Positions 8,875 through 18,316 of a stretch of 64,000 nucleotides of DNA are shown one piece after another. How positions within the stretch are numbered: position 1 is the stretch's first letter; each line of letters opens with the position of its first letter. The stretch covers positions 310,001-374,000 of the forward strand of contig NZ_SNUT01000002.1 of assembly GCF_012027615.1 (NCBI RefSeq), given 5' to 3'. The notes under the pieces were generated by a model, which worked only from the letters and a program-made list of their open reading frames with translations, was not told where the DNA came from and did not search any database. The stretch comes from Thermococcus sp. 21S7. GTDB taxonomy: Archaea > Methanobacteriota_B > Thermococci > Thermococcales > Thermococcaceae. Made by a program: the position numbers and the translations under genes.

Positions 8875-9141
8875 TCAGTCTATGTCGAACATTCCCGCCA
8901 CCTCGGCGAAGACGTCGTCCAAATCAACCGCCCTCTGGTGCATCACCCTGATTTCCCTCACCATGTGTGGCATGAGCCTTATGACCAGCGTCGTCGGTGG
9001 GGAGGGTATCCCCACGAAGGCCCCCATGAGCACGAGGGCGAAGACGTTCTCAAGCTCCCTCAGCTCGAACTCTATGTACTCCGTGGACTGGTGCTTGAAC
9101 GACTCCATGAATCCCCTGAGAAAATGCTTCACGGGCTCCAA
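8875..9141 (-). CDS. small helical protein upstream of the ArsA-like ATPase, TTG start
   Basis: Not recognised. An 88-residue protein, mostly helical, with a mildly hydrophobic middle (FALVLMGAFVGIPSPP) but no clear membrane anchor. The start is decided by the ribosome binding site: GGAGGTG followed by AAAACA and TTG at 9141. A GTG at 9150 is part of that GGAGGTG and lies too close. The reading frame is open further upstream, but that part overlaps cstA's end and has unusual Ser/Cys-rich composition, so it is not coding. The next gene, the ATPase, starts nine bases downstream; the two are surely co-transcribed. Confidence 0.75.
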   Translation of the reverse strand: MEPVKHFLRGFMESFKHQSTEYIEFELRELENVFALVLMGAFVGIPSPPTTLVIRLMPHMVREIRVMHQRAVDLDDVFAEVAGMFDID

Positions 9142-9181
9142 TGTTTTCACCTCCAAAAGCGAAAGGAAAGAAGGAAAGGGT

Positions 9182-10882
9182 TCATGCAGCCGCGTACTCC
9201 TCTGCCGGCCTCTTCCAGGCCCCGTACCAGTCGAAGACCAGGAGCAGGTTGAGGAGCAGGCCGACGACGGTGATGAGGCTGACCCAGAACCCTGGCCTGA
9301 TGACAACTAGGAACCAGACGAGCGCGGCCGTGACGGTGACCCACAGAAACAGTGCCGGAATAACGACCGCCCACTTCCAGGCTCCCGCTGGCCTCTGCAC
9401 CTTGGCAACCCACAGCGATGCCGTCATCATTGCGATGCTCGCGAGCATCTGGTTCATGCCGCTGAAGGCCGGCCAGATGATGAGCCAGCTGCCGCCCCAG
9501 GCCATGTAGATACCGAAGGCGACGAGGATTATTGAGGCGATCCACTTGTTCTTGAGCACCTCCGGCCCGTGTACCATCTCCATAATCTCCTGCCAGGCGA
9601 ACCTTCCGAGCCTCGTCGCCGTGTCGAGGGTCGTCAAAGCGAAGGCCGAGACCCAGAGGCTGGCGAAGACCGCTCCCGTCTTGAAGGGTATTCCGAAGGC
9701 GTCTTCGAGGCCGTAGGCGTAGCTCTTGGCAAAGATTCCGACCTTTATTCCGTGCTTGACGACCTGGATGGCGTACTGGCTTCCCCAGTTGTTGTAGTCA
9801 ACGGGGATGTTCATGTTCTGGAAGACTTGGAGACCGTAGATGGCTATCGAGGCTATGACGATGGTTGAAAGGAAGCCTTCGGTGAACATGCCGCCGTAGC
9901 CGACCATCAGGCCGTGGAGTTCGTTGTCGAGCTGCTTGCTCGTTGTTCCAGAACCGACGATGGAGTGGAATCCGCTCAGCGCTCCACAGGCGATAACCAG
10001 CGGTATCGTCGGCCAGAACGGCGACGGCTGTCCGCCGACGACGTTGGCAGACCATGTGGTGAACGCCGGGGCCGTGAAGGTTCCGCCGCCCTTGATTCCG
10101 ACGACTATGAAGGCCAGGCCGCCGAGTATGAGGCCGAACCAGAGGATGTAGGCGTTGAGGTAGTCCCTCGGCTGGAGCAGTATCCACACCGGAAGCGAAG
10201 AGGCAATTATGATGTAGAGTCCGAGGACTATGTACCAGGTCTGCTTGCTGGCCTCAAGCGGGAACTGGAAGCCAAGCCATATTGCGATGACGAGGAGCAC
10301 TAGGCCGATTATTGTTCCGAGCTTGAAGTCTATCTGCACCTTGTAGAGCAGCCATCCAAGGATCACGGCTACACCGAGGAAGAGCAGAGAAGCGGTTGCT
10401 GCCTCAGGAGTGCCAATGAATATTCCCGCTATAACCGCCGCGAATGCCGCTATGACGAGCACGAGCGCAAACCAGACGTAGAGCTCGAAGGCCATGCTCG
10501 TCCTCCTGCTCATGAGCTTTCCTGCGATCCACTGGACGGACTTACCATCGTAGCGAACCGATGACATCAGTGATAGATAGTCGTGGACGGCGCCTATGAA
10601 GACGTTGCCGAACCAGACCCACAGGAGTCCGGGCAGCCATCCCCATGCCATCGCCACGGCCGGACCGACTATCGGCCCAGCTCCGGCTATTGAAGCGAAG
10701 TGGTGTCCGTAGAGAACCATCGGATGCGCTGGAACGTAGTCAACACCGTCGTAGAGCTTGTGGGCAGGCGTTGGTCTGTTGGGGTCGGCCCTGACGACCT
10801 TGCTCTGGAGACTTCTGCCGTAGGTAAGGTACAGTCCAACGTATATCGCCGCTGCTACCAGGATTATTACAGCAGAGTTCAT
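9182..10882 (-). CDS. cstA: CstA-family peptide/pyruvate transporter
   Basis: Integral membrane protein of the carbon-starvation CstA family, which imports peptides or pyruvate in bacteria. The 566 residues carry some sixteen hydrophobic segments and family motifs early on: VPAHPMVLYGHHFASIAGAGPIVGPA (residues 49-74, cited in pieces PAHPMVLYGHHF and GAGPIVGPA). For a peptide-fermenting archaeon, uptake of peptides is the likely role. It has its own promoter (TTTATAT at about 10929-10936), a GGGGGTG ribosome binding site five bases before the ATG, and a repeat pair around the TATA box. A 40-base gap separates it from the ArsA cluster. Confidence 0.93.
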   Translation of the reverse strand: MNSAVIILVAAAIYVGLYLTYGRSLQSKVVRADPNRPTPAHKLYDGVDYVPAHPMVLYGHHFASIAGAGPIVGPAVAMAWGWLPGLLWVWFGNVFIGAVHDYLSLMSSVRYDGKSVQWIAGKLMSRRTSMAFELYVWFALVLVIAAFAAVIAGIFIGTPEAATASLLFLGVAVILGWLLYKVQIDFKLGTIIGLVLLVIAIWLGFQFPLEASKQTWYIVLGLYIIIASSLPVWILLQPRDYLNAYILWFGLILGGLAFIVVGIKGGGTFTAPAFTTWSANVVGGQPSPFWPTIPLVIACGALSGFHSIVGSGTTSKQLDNELHGLMVGYGGMFTEGFLSTIVIASIAIYGLQVFQNMNIPVDYNNWGSQYAIQVVKHGIKVGIFAKSYAYGLEDAFGIPFKTGAVFASLWVSAFALTTLDTATRLGRFAWQEIMEMVHGPEVLKNKWIASIILVAFGIYMAWGGSWLIIWPAFSGMNQMLASIAMMTASLWVAKVQRPAGAWKWAVVIPALFLWVTVTAALVWFLVVIRPGFWVSLITVVGLLLNLLLVFDWYGAWKRPAEEYAAA

Positions 10883-10901
10883 AGTTGCACCCCCGTGTGG
10901 G

Positions 10902-10946
10902 TTTTCGGCCTAATGTAGATTTGTGTTCATATAAATGCTTTTCGGC
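10902..10946 (-). promoter_or_regulatory. cstA promoter with repeats on both sides of the TATA box
   Basis: On the minus strand TTTATATGA (about 10928-10936) is a good archaeal TATA element 46-54 bases before the cstA start, giving a leader of about 25 bases. The octamer TTTTCGGC (plus strand) occurs at 10902-10909 and 10939-10946, that is, near the transcription start and just upstream of the TATA box. Repeats in these two places are consistent with operator half-sites. The binding factor is unknown. Confidence 0.5.
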
Positions 10947-11058
10947 AAAAAGCTGAAATTTTTTCGTTTTTAAACCGAATGTTTAAAACTCAGTGGCAGT
11001 TCCGTGAAAAGACTTTTTGTGCAGGGAGTTGGAAAAAAGAAGGGCGGAGAAGGTGGTT

Positions 11059-12843
11059 TTACTCCAGCTCCATCAGCGTTTGTCCGGTGTCGACGGTGTC
11101 GCCTTCTTTTACGAGGATTCTCTTCACCACTCCATCCTTCGGTGCCGAAACTTCGTTCTCCATCTTCATCGCTTCCAGAACGAGGAGACCCTGGCCGGTC
11201 TTGACTTCCTCCCCTTCCTTAACTAGAATCCTTAGAACCCTGCCCGGCATTGGCGCAGTGACGGCCCCCTCTCCGAAGGGAGCGGGAGCCTGAGTCGTCG
11301 GGACAACCGGAACAGGGGCAGGAGCGGCTACTGGGACGGGAGCGGCTGCCGTTTTTGGAGTGCTGGACGGAGCTGAAGCCCCTGCTATCTGGGGCAGGTA
11401 TCTTAGGGCGCTCAGGTCGACGCCCTCAACGCCGACCTCGAACTCGACGCCGTCCACGTAAATCTTGAACTTCTGAACCGCCGGCGGCATCTTGGGCCTC
11501 TGCCTGCCCTCCTTTCTCGCCCTGAAGAACTCCAGCGCCACCTGAGGGAAGAGGCAGTAGGTCAGAACATCCTCCTCATTCTTCAGGTAGCCCAGCCCCT
11601 CAAGCTCCTTTCTGCATTTCTCCAGTGCTGGTTCGAGCAGCTCCCCGGGTCTTACGGTTACGGGTTCCTCCTCCCCCAGAACCTTTGCCCGTAACTCGGG
11701 GTTTATCTCCCCCGGCGGCCTTCCGTAGAGGCCCCTGATGTAGTTCTTGACCTCCTCGGTTATCCTCTCGTACCTTCCAAAGAGAACGTTGAGAACCGCC
11801 TGCGTCCCGACTATCTGGCTGGTCGGCGTTACCAGCGGCGGCCATCCGAGGTCTTCCCTGACGCGTGGAATCTCCTCCAGAACCTCCTGGAGCCGGTCGA
11901 GGGCTTTCATCTCCTTCAGCTGGGAGATTAGGTTGGAGTACATTCCGCCCGGAACCTGGTACTTCAGAACGTATGGGTTCACCATGAGGGCCTCCCTGTG
12001 GAGCATTCCGGAGTACTTCTCGTCGAGGAGCCTCTTCAGGTACCTCGAAACCTCGTGGATAAGCTCCCTGTCGAGGTGGCTCCCAACGGCCTCGGGCAGG
12101 GCGTGCCAGATGGTCTGTATGCCCGGCTGGGCCGTTCCGAAGGCGAGCGGGCTTATGGCCGTGTCTATGTAGTCCGCCCCGGCCTCGACGGCTTTGAGGT
12201 ACGTTGCTACGGCCATTCCCGTTGTGGAGTGGGTGTGGACGTTTACGGGAACACCGTAGCGTTCCTTTATCTCGCTCACCAGTTCGTAAGCCTTCCGCGG
12301 CGTCAGCAGGGCCGCCATGTCCTTGATGGTTATCACATCAACATCGAGCGCCAGGAGTTCTTCGACCTTTCCCAGGTAGTACTCCAGGGTGAACACCTTT
12401 CCGGTCGTGTACGCTATAACCCCCTGCACCTCCGCCCCGACTTCCTTCGCCTTCTTAATGGCCACCTCCATGTTCCTGACGTCGTTGAGGGCGTCGAATA
12501 TCCTGAATATGTCTATCCCGTTCCTGTGGGCCAGTTCGACGAACCTTTCAACCACGTCGTCGGGGTAGTGGCGGTAGCCAACGACGTTCTGCCCGCGCAG
12601 GAGCATCTGAAGCTTGGTTCTGGTGATGTTCTCCCTCAGGAGCCTCAGGCGCTCCCAGGGATCCTCGCGGAGATAGCGGATGCAGACGTCGAAGGTGGCC
12701 CCTCCCCAGACCTCCATTGAGTAGAAGCCGATTTTATCCATCTTCTCAGCCACGGCGAGCATGTCATCCGTGGTGAGGCGGGTCGCTATGAGGGACTGAT
12801 GAGCGTCGCGGAAGGTCGTGTCAATTATCTCAACGCGCGTCAT
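11059..12843 (-). CDS. oadA: biotin-dependent carboxyltransferase (oxaloacetate decarboxylase alpha / pyruvate carboxylase B) with biotin carrier domain
   Basis: TIM-barrel carboxyltransferase (starts EIIDTTFRDAHQSL) acting between oxaloacetate or pyruvate and biotin, followed by a conserved helical domain, an Ala/Pro-rich flexible linker (about 485-520) and a C-terminal biotin carrier domain with the lysine of EAMKMENE at residue 560. Length 594 matches OadA/PycB. Biotin ligase lies 1 kb away at 13902. No biotin carboxylase or sodium-pump beta subunit is in this window, so whether it decarboxylates oxaloacetate or carboxylates pyruvate cannot be decided. TATA-like GACTTTTAAGTG (about 12874-12885) and GGAGGTGAG precede the ATG. 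Confidence 0.9.
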   Translation of the reverse strand: MTRVEIIDTTFRDAHQSLIATRLTTDDMLAVAEKMDKIGFYSMEVWGGATFDVCIRYLREDPWERLRLLRENITRTKLQMLLRGQNVVGYRHYPDDVVERFVELAHRNGIDIFRIFDALNDVRNMEVAIKKAKEVGAEVQGVIAYTTGKVFTLEYYLGKVEELLALDVDVITIKDMAALLTPRKAYELVSEIKERYGVPVNVHTHSTTGMAVATYLKAVEAGADYIDTAISPLAFGTAQPGIQTIWHALPEAVGSHLDRELIHEVSRYLKRLLDEKYSGMLHREALMVNPYVLKYQVPGGMYSNLISQLKEMKALDRLQEVLEEIPRVREDLGWPPLVTPTSQIVGTQAVLNVLFGRYERITEEVKNYIRGLYGRPPGEINPELRAKVLGEEEPVTVRPGELLEPALEKCRKELEGLGYLKNEEDVLTYCLFPQVALEFFRARKEGRQRPKMPPAVQKFKIYVDGVEFEVGVEGVDLSALRYLPQIAGASAPSSTPKTAAAPVPVAAPAPVPVVPTTQAPAPFGEGAVTAPMPGRVLRILVKEGEEVKTGQGLLVLEAMKMENEVSAPKDGVVKRILVKEGDTVDTGQTLMELE

Positions 12844-12959
12844 TCTCTCACCTCCACTCGGGGCTATGCCACGTCACTTAAAAGTCTTACGACGTTCGGT
12901 GGATAAGAATTCGACAATTGCCTAAGAAAAGCTGCAAAGATAGGAAAGAAACGTGGGGT

Positions 12960-13805
12960 TCAAATAAGCCCCTCCGCCTTTGCCGCTTCTTCCGGCTCCT
13001 CGTTGCGGTGTATTACCCTTATGAGGGCCTTTATAAGCGGCTCTGGGTCTTCGCGCTGGAAGATGTTCCTTCCCACGACGGCTCCGGCTCCCCCAGCCTC
13101 AACGACGTCGTAGACTACCTTCAGGAAGTCAACGGGGTTCTCGGTCTTTGCCCCGCCGCTGAGGAGAACGGGAACGCCGGCGGCGGCGTCAACGACCTTG
13201 GCGAAGGTCTCCTTCGAGCCCGTCCAGTAGGTCTTTATCATGTCCGCACCGCTCTCGACCGCAGCCCTGGCGCCGTACATGACGACGCGGTAGTCCTCTT
13301 TCTTCCCGTACTTCTCGTTTATGTACGGCCCGCGTGGGTAGGCGAACTGCACAACCGGGAAGCCGAGGTCGTGGGCGTAGCTCGCTATCTCCGCAAACTG
13401 GCGCATCATGACGTCTTCCTGAGGCGAACCCCAGTAAACGGTCGCCGCTATCGCATCGGCGCCGAGCTTGACCGCGTCCTCAACGAAGCCCAGCTGGCTC
13501 TGGAGGAGCTGGTCGTCCTTCGGGCGGAGGTTCGTCTTGCTGGTGAGCTTTATCATCAGACCCCTGTCGGGCTTCACGTCGCTTCCGGCTATTCTTACCA
13601 GGCCGGGAAGCATCATAACGCCGTCGATGCCAGCCCTCATGACCTTCCTTATGATTATCCTCGGGTCGATGTGCTCCCAGTGCTCCTCGAAGTCGGTCGG
13701 CCCGTGTTCGAAGCCGTGATCCATGGCGAAGATGAGCGCTCTTCCATCCCTTCTGAAAAACCTTCCAAGGCGCCTTTTAATGCCGACGTTCTGATATGCA
13801 TCCAT
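12960..13805 (-). CDS. fba: archaeal class I fructose-1,6-bisphosphate aldolase
   Basis: DhnA-type aldolase using a Schiff-base lysine to interconvert fructose 1,6-bisphosphate and two trioses, in the modified Embden-Meyerhof path and gluconeogenesis. The 281 residues equal the P. furiosus enzyme in length and share its blocks [32 protein letters not shown] and LLSGGAKT; the Schiff-base Lys is in [10 protein letters not shown] start at ATG 13805 ([10 protein letters not shown]), behind GGTGAT at 13815-13810; an upstream GTG (13814) is part of that site. The glycolytic regulator motif at 13809-13825 covers the start region, so expression should follow sugar availability. Confidence 0.95.
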   Translation of the reverse strand: MDAYQNVGIKRRLGRFFRRDGRALIFAMDHGFEHGPTDFEEHWEHIDPRIIIRKVMRAGIDGVMMLPGLVRIAGSDVKPDRGLMIKLTSKTNLRPKDDQLLQSQLGFVEDAVKLGADAIAATVYWGSPQEDVMMRQFAEIASYAHDLGFPVVQFAYPRGPYINEKYGKKEDYRVVMYGARAAVESGADMIKTYWTGSKETFAKVVDAAAGVPVLLSGGAKTENPVDFLKVVYDVVEAGGAGAVVGRNIFQREDPEPLIKALIRVIHRNEEPEEAAKAEGLI

Positions 13806-13808
13806 ACT

Positions 13809-13825
13809 AATCACCGGGAGTGATA
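13809..13825 (-). promoter_or_regulatory. Thermococcales glycolytic motif (Tgr/TrmBL1 site) at the aldolase promoter
   Basis: The plus-strand bases AATCAC-CGGGA-GTGATA match the published TGM consensus TATCAC-N5-GTGATA at 11 of 12 fixed positions. The likely TATA element on the minus strand (CCTTAAATC, about 13838-13846) lies upstream, so the site sits on the transcription start, the place where the regulator Tgr represses glycolytic genes when maltooligosaccharides are absent. Placement and consensus come from the literature on T. kodakarensis; binding here is inferred. Confidence 0.75.
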
Positions 13826-13901
13826 TATGATTTGGAAGATTTAAGGTTTTCCTTGACGAAAAAGTGTTTAAGCCCCGGGTCGAATTTCGGTCGGTGGTTG
13901 G

Positions 13902-14624
13902 ATGGCAGAGGGCAGGGAAACCACGGTAGGTATTAGGGTCATCAGTCTTGAAGAGGTCGATTCCACGAACGAATACGCGAGGAGAATCGCTTCCGATGTT
14001 CCTGAAGGCACGGTCGTCCTTGCAAAGCGGCAGACCGCCGGGAAGGGCCGGAAAGGACGCTCCTGGGCATCCCCGGAGGGCGGCATCTGGATGAGCGTCG
14101 TTCTGAAGCCTTCCGGAGTGGACCCCCGGCTCGTCTTCGTTGGCGCTCTGGCAGTCACGGATACGCTCTCTGATTTCGGCATCTCCTCGGGTATAAAATG
14201 GCCGAACGACGTCTGGGCTGCGGGCAAGAAAATCGCCGGGATTCTGACGGAGGGGAAGGCGGGTGAATACGTCGTTCTGGGGATCGGTTTAAACGTTAAC
14301 AACCCAGTTCCCCCCGAGCTTCGATGGGATGCGGTTTCCATGATGGAGCTAACCGGGACTTCGCTGCCCCTGGACAGGGTTCTTGAGAGGCTGCTCTTCC
14401 ATCTGAACGGCTGGTATCGGGTTTTTAGAGAACGTCCTGAACTCGTGATGGCCAAAGTTCGTGAGAGAACGTTTATCCTCGGGAGGATTGTAAAGGTTGT
14501 TGAGGATGACAATGCTCTAATCGGTCGTGCAGTGGACGTTTTAGACGATGGATCACTTCTACTTGACGTTGGCGGACAGTTAAGGAGAATCCTATACGGT
14601 GATGTTTCGTTAAGAATTGTCTAG
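13902..14624 (+). CDS. birA: biotin--protein ligase (no DNA-binding domain)
   Basis: Activates biotin with ATP and attaches it to the carrier lysine, here most likely Lys560 of the carboxyltransferase encoded at 11059-12843. The 240 residues contain the adenylate-binding loop GKGRKGRSW, the segment [17 protein letters not shown] and a C-terminal SH3-like cap. There is no N-terminal helix-turn-helix, so it is a monofunctional ligase and not a repressor. ATG at 13902 follows GGTGGTTG; a TATA-like GTGTTTAAG lies near 13864. It is divergent from the aldolase gene. Confidence 0.93.
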   Translation: MAEGRETTVGIRVISLEEVDSTNEYARRIASDVPEGTVVLAKRQTAGKGRKGRSWASPEGGIWMSVVLKPSGVDPRLVFVGALAVTDTLSDFGISSGIKWPNDVWAAGKKIAGILTEGKAGEYVVLGIGLNVNNPVPPELRWDAVSMMELTGTSLPLDRVLERLLFHLNGWYRVFRERPELVMAKVRERTFILGRIVKVVEDDNALIGRAVDVLDDGSLLLDVGGQLRRILYGDVSLRIV

Positions 14625-14727
14625 CTTCTTTGTCATATTGCCATAATTCTACCCAGAAGATTAATATAATATCAAATGGTCTATCTATTTGCTGATGTCC
14701 AACAACCCGCTGAATGGAGGTATTGGA

Positions 14728-16002
14728 ATGTCAAAGGGTTTGCTCAGAGCGTATTTGGACGTGCCCGTGCTTCAAAAGATTCTGGCCGGCTTGGTCCTCG
14801 GTATTATCGCCGGAGTACTGCTGCCGGGCTATGCCGGGACCCTCAAACCTCTCGGCGACCTGTTCATCCGCCTGCTGAAGATGCTAGTGATGCCCATTAT
14901 ACTGTTCTCACTGATAGTCGGTGCCGCCAGCATCAACCCTGCAAGGCTCGGGAGGGTCGGCGTCAAGATAATCCTTTACTACCTGGCCACTTCAGCCTTT
15001 GCGGTCTTCTTCGGCCTGCTGATGGGCAACGTCTTCAAGCCTGGAAGCGGCATCGAACTCGGAACCGGAACAGGAAAAGCCATTCAGGCCCAGGCTCCCT
15101 CCCTCGTTCAGACGCTCCTAAACATAGTGCCGACCAACCCGTTTGCCGCTTTTTCAAACGGCCAGGTGCTGCCGACGATATTCTTCGCCATAGTCTTTGG
15201 AATATCCATCAGCTACCTCATGAACAGCAAAGATGAAAGGCTCAGAACTGCCTCCGAAACCCTTTATAGGGTCGTCGATGCCGCCGCAGAAGCAATGTAC
15301 AAGATAGTCGCCGGCGTCATGCAGTATGCGCCCATAGGTGTCTTCGCCCTCATCTACTACGTCGTCGGTACATTCGGACCCAACGTAGCCGGACCTCTGG
15401 TTAAGGTTGTGGCTGCCGTTTATCTCGGCCTGATTCTTCAGATATTCCTTGTCTACGGCCTCCTCCTGAGGATGTTTGGCATAGACATCATTAAGTTCCT
15501 CAAGAAGGCCAAGGATGCGATGATCACCGCTTTCGTTACCAGGAGTTCCAGCGGAACGCTTCCGGTTACCATGCGCGTCGCAGAGGAAGAGATGGGCGTC
15601 GACAGGGGAATATTCTCCTTCACGCTGCCCCTCGGCGCAACGATAAACATGGATGGAACTGCACTCTATCAGGGCGTCACGGTTCTTTTCGTGGCCTACG
15701 CTATCGGCCAGCCATTGACTATCGGGCAGCAGCTGGTTGTTATACTCACCGCCGTTCTGGCGTCCATAGGCACCGCGGGCGTTCCTGGAGCCGGTGCGAT
15801 AATGCTCGCCATGGTTCTCCAGAGCGTCGGCCTCGACCTGACCGAGGGGAGCCCCGTTGCCCTCGCCTACGCCATGATACTGGGCATTGACGCCATCCTC
15901 GACATGGGCAGGACCATGGTCAACGTCACCGGCGATCTGACGGGAACTACGATAGTGGCCAAGACCGAGGGCGAGTTAGACGAATCCAAGTGGAAGGGCT
16001 GA
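14728..16002 (+). CDS. gltP: sodium-coupled aspartate transporter (GltPh/GltTk family)
   Basis: Trimeric elevator-type symporter that takes up aspartate with sodium. The 424-residue sequence follows GltPh closely: SSSGTLP in hairpin 1, [10 protein letters not shown] in helix 7, [11 protein letters not shown]-like [12 protein letters not shown] in hairpin 2, and [12 protein letters not shown] in helix 8, whose Arg selects acidic aspartate-type substrates. I start at ATG 14728 ([11 protein letters not shown]) because a perfect GGAGGT precedes it by six bases and it aligns with the start of GltPh; the frame extends 13 codons upstream without such a site. TATA-like AGATTAATATAA lies near 14658-14668. 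Confidence 0.94.
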   Translation: MSKGLLRAYLDVPVLQKILAGLVLGIIAGVLLPGYAGTLKPLGDLFIRLLKMLVMPIILFSLIVGAASINPARLGRVGVKIILYYLATSAFAVFFGLLMGNVFKPGSGIELGTGTGKAIQAQAPSLVQTLLNIVPTNPFAAFSNGQVLPTIFFAIVFGISISYLMNSKDERLRTASETLYRVVDAAAEAMYKIVAGVMQYAPIGVFALIYYVVGTFGPNVAGPLVKVVAAVYLGLILQIFLVYGLLLRMFGIDIIKFLKKAKDAMITAFVTRSSSGTLPVTMRVAEEEMGVDRGIFSFTLPLGATINMDGTALYQGVTVLFVAYAIGQPLTIGQQLVVILTAVLASIGTAGVPGAGAIMLAMVLQSVGLDLTEGSPVALAYAMILGIDAILDMGRTMVNVTGDLTGTTIVAKTEGELDESKWKG

Positions 16003-16126
16003 TTTTTGGTTTCTTTTACCCTCTTCTTGCCTTTTGCCAGGTTTTTCTTTCCCTACTTCTGGGATAAAGTTAAATACTCCGATGCGGCGCTAGTTACCAG
16101 TACAGATGGAATGGAGGTAGTGTGTA

Positions 16127-17599
16127 ATGAAGAGAGTGCTTGCGGTGCTTTTCGCCGCGATTCTGCTGACGCCGCTCATCGGCCCGAACTTCGCGCTTGC
16201 CGGGGATACGGCTCCCGTGGTCTACAGGCAGGACTTCACGTTCAAGATAATCGTTCTGCCCAACGGCAGCGCCAACATAACCATGAAGACCGTCTGGCTG
16301 GGACCGAAGGAGGAGATAGATAAGCAGATAGAGAAGATTCTCAACGAGACCCAGAACGGCAACATGACGATGGAAGAGGCCATAAAGAAGTTCGAGCAGG
16401 AGCAGCTCACCAGGTACATTCAGGGCCTCACCCAGGCAGGAGTAAAGCTGGTGAACGAGAGCATGAAGTCCTACGGCATAGAGGAGGGCAACAACATAAC
16501 CCTCGTCTTCAACGCGATAGCCCTCGACTACGCCAAATACTACTCCTACGACCACTACTGGGAGCTCCGGATCGACCCGACCAGGGGATACGGCTCCATG
16601 ATGGTCCCCGATACGGGGTTCCCCTTTGGAATCGAGGCCAACAACACGTTCATAGTTGTCCTTCCACCCAACGCGACGCTCCTGAGCTACCCCAAACCCT
16701 TCGTCAAGCAGTACAACCAAAGCCGGTTCGCGGTCGAGTCGAGTGCTGAGGGCGATACCGTCATCGTTCGCTCCCGCATATACCTCGAGCCCTGGCTGAC
16801 CCCGGACGGTTTTAAGTCCCTCTTCGGGGATTACGGAGACTACTACATCCGCTATAAGACCCCCTACGAGGGAGTCGAGCACTACGAGAAGAGCATAACC
16901 AACGAGTACATTACCATTGACGTGTACTCCAACGGCACCGTCAGGCTGCACATGAAGGACGAATACGTGGAGCCCCTCAGGGACGTCATCGCCAGAAAGG
17001 CCGAGATAGTGTCGTACGGGGTTCAGAACGTTACTGAGTACATACTCAGGACGTACTCCCTCGCGCTCGGTTACCAGGGGGCCATAGTGGACGGGGGCAA
17101 GGTCACCATCCTCGGACTCAACGAGACAACCGCGCCCCTCGTCATCGACGCGGAGTACATGCTCAGAAACTTCACGAAGTACGAGAACGGATCGTACGTC
17201 TACACCTTCGACCCAACGATGGGAATGGCCCAGAGCCTCCAGGACAGGAGCGAGTACGAGGTAAACAACACCCTGCACCTCACCCTCAACCTGGCCGACG
17301 GCGGGGAGTTCATCGAGGTGCCCGACAACATCAGCACCGAGGTCAAGGGCAACCGCTTCACCATGACCGTTGTCCGCAGGGGGAACACCCTGGAGATTGT
17401 CTCCAACGTTTACATCCGCTACGGCGCCCAGCCGGAGGACGTGAAGGCCCTCCTCGCCAACCGCACCAGCGCAACGGTCAGGTACACCCTGCCGGCCGGC
17501 GAATCCAGCGGGGGAATGAGCGACACCCAGAAGACGGCCGCGGTCATCGTTGCGGCGCTTCTCGTGGTCCTGGCGGTGGCCTTCTGGAAGAGGCGCTGA
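16127..17599 (+). CDS. secreted, C-terminally membrane-anchored surface protein
   Basis: Not recognised by function. The 490 residues have a signal peptide (about 1-26, MKRVLAVLFAAILLTPLIG...), a long extracellular part with many N-glycosylation sequons (NGS, NIT, NMT, NNT) and no cysteine motif, then one membrane helix (about 469-485) ending in WKRR. This is the layout of an archaeal surface protein. It has its own promoter (GTTAAATACTCC near 16069) and GGAGGTAG before the ATG. A long antisense frame (17983-16094) across it is an artefact of GC-rich codon use. Confidence 0.8.
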   Translation: MKRVLAVLFAAILLTPLIGPNFALAGDTAPVVYRQDFTFKIIVLPNGSANITMKTVWLGPKEEIDKQIEKILNETQNGNMTMEEAIKKFEQEQLTRYIQGLTQAGVKLVNESMKSYGIEEGNNITLVFNAIALDYAKYYSYDHYWELRIDPTRGYGSMMVPDTGFPFGIEANNTFIVVLPPNATLLSYPKPFVKQYNQSRFAVESSAEGDTVIVRSRIYLEPWLTPDGFKSLFGDYGDYYIRYKTPYEGVEHYEKSITNEYITIDVYSNGTVRLHMKDEYVEPLRDVIARKAEIVSYGVQNVTEYILRTYSLALGYQGAIVDGGKVTILGLNETTAPLVIDAEYMLRNFTKYENGSYVYTFDPTMGMAQSLQDRSEYEVNNTLHLTLNLADGGEFIEVPDNISTEVKGNRFTMTVVRRGNTLEIVSNVYIRYGAQPEDVKALLANRTSATVRYTLPAGESSGGMSDTQKTAAVIVAALLVVLAVAFWKRR

Positions 17600-17671
17600 G
17601 CTTCTTTCTTCCTTTCTTCCACGTTTCGATACCCATTTAAAGGAGCGCTCCAATTTTGGTTGGTGGTCAGG

Positions 17672-18313
17672 ATGACGCGCAAGCTCTACTACGAGGATGC
17701 CTACCTGAGGGAAGCGAAGGCAAAGGTTCTTGAGGTAAAGGAGGGTGCCCTTCTTCTCGATCAGACGATATTCTATCCAACCGGCGGCGGTCAGCCCCAC
17801 GACAGGGGGACGATAAGCGGCGTTGAGGTTCTGGACGTCTACAAGGATGAGGAAGGAAACGTCTGGCATGTGGTAGCCGAGCCCGAGAAGTTCAAGCCCG
17901 GCGACGAGGTTGAGCTTAAAATCGACTGGGACTACCGCTACAAGCTCATGAGGATTCACACGGCGATGCACCTCATGGAGCACGTCCTTAACGTCGTCCT
18001 GCCCGGTGAGTGGGAGCTATACGGCAGCGGCATGAGCGTCCAGAAGGGCCGCTACGACATAACCTACCCTGAGAACGCGAACCAGTGGAAGGAGCAGATT
18101 ATAGAGACCTTCAACAGGCTCGTTGACGAGGGCGGCGAGATGAAGATATGGTGGGAAGGGGAGACCCGCTACACCCAGATAAGGGACTTCGAGGTAATTC
18201 CCTGCGGCGGAACCCACGTGAGGGACATAAAGGAGATAGGGCACCTGAAGAAGTTCAAGCGCTCCAGCCTCGGAAAAGGAAAGCAGAGGCTGGAGATTTG
18301 GCTGGAGGATTGA
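17672..18313 (+). CDS. alaX: alanyl-tRNA editing protein AlaX (medium form)
   Basis: Free-standing editing domain that deacylates serine or glycine mis-attached to tRNA-Ala. The 213 residues include the glycine-rich TGGGQP segment (37-42) and the four zinc ligands: H96 and H100 of HTAMH, and the Cys and His of CGGTH near residue 180. The length and the glycine-rich motif match AlaX-M of Pyrococcus. I start at ATG 17672, four bases behind GGTGGT; the frame extends to a TTG at 17660 that has no better site. A TATA-like CATTTAAAGG is near 17634. Confidence 0.92.
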   Translation: MTRKLYYEDAYLREAKAKVLEVKEGALLLDQTIFYPTGGGQPHDRGTISGVEVLDVYKDEEGNVWHVVAEPEKFKPGDEVELKIDWDYRYKLMRIHTAMHLMEHVLNVVLPGEWELYGSGMSVQKGRYDITYPENANQWKEQIIETFNRLVDEGGEMKIWWEGETRYTQIRDFEVIPCGGTHVRDIKEIGHLKKFKRSSLGKGKQRLEIWLED

Positions 18314-18316
18314 AGA

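Noticed and set aside
9142-9306. Longer version of the small gene upstream of the ArsA-like ATPase
   Set aside because: The extra 55 codons overlap the end of cstA and encode a Ser/Gly/Cys-rich stretch unlike the rest; the perfect GGAGGTG before the TTG at 9141 fixes the start.
11059-13805. Carboxyltransferase and aldolase as one operon
   Set aside because: They are on the same strand but a 116-base gap holds a separate TATA box and ribosome binding site for the carboxyltransferase, and the aldolase has its own regulated promoter.
12918-13823. A 301-codon frame opposite the aldolase gene
   Set aside because: The aldolase is nearly identical to its P. furiosus counterpart; the antisense frame has no coherent protein features.
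16094-17983. A 629-codon antisense reading frame across the surface-protein gene
   Set aside because: It has no ribosome binding site or family resemblance and mirrors codon bias of the plus-strand gene, whose signal peptide, sequons and membrane anchor make sense.
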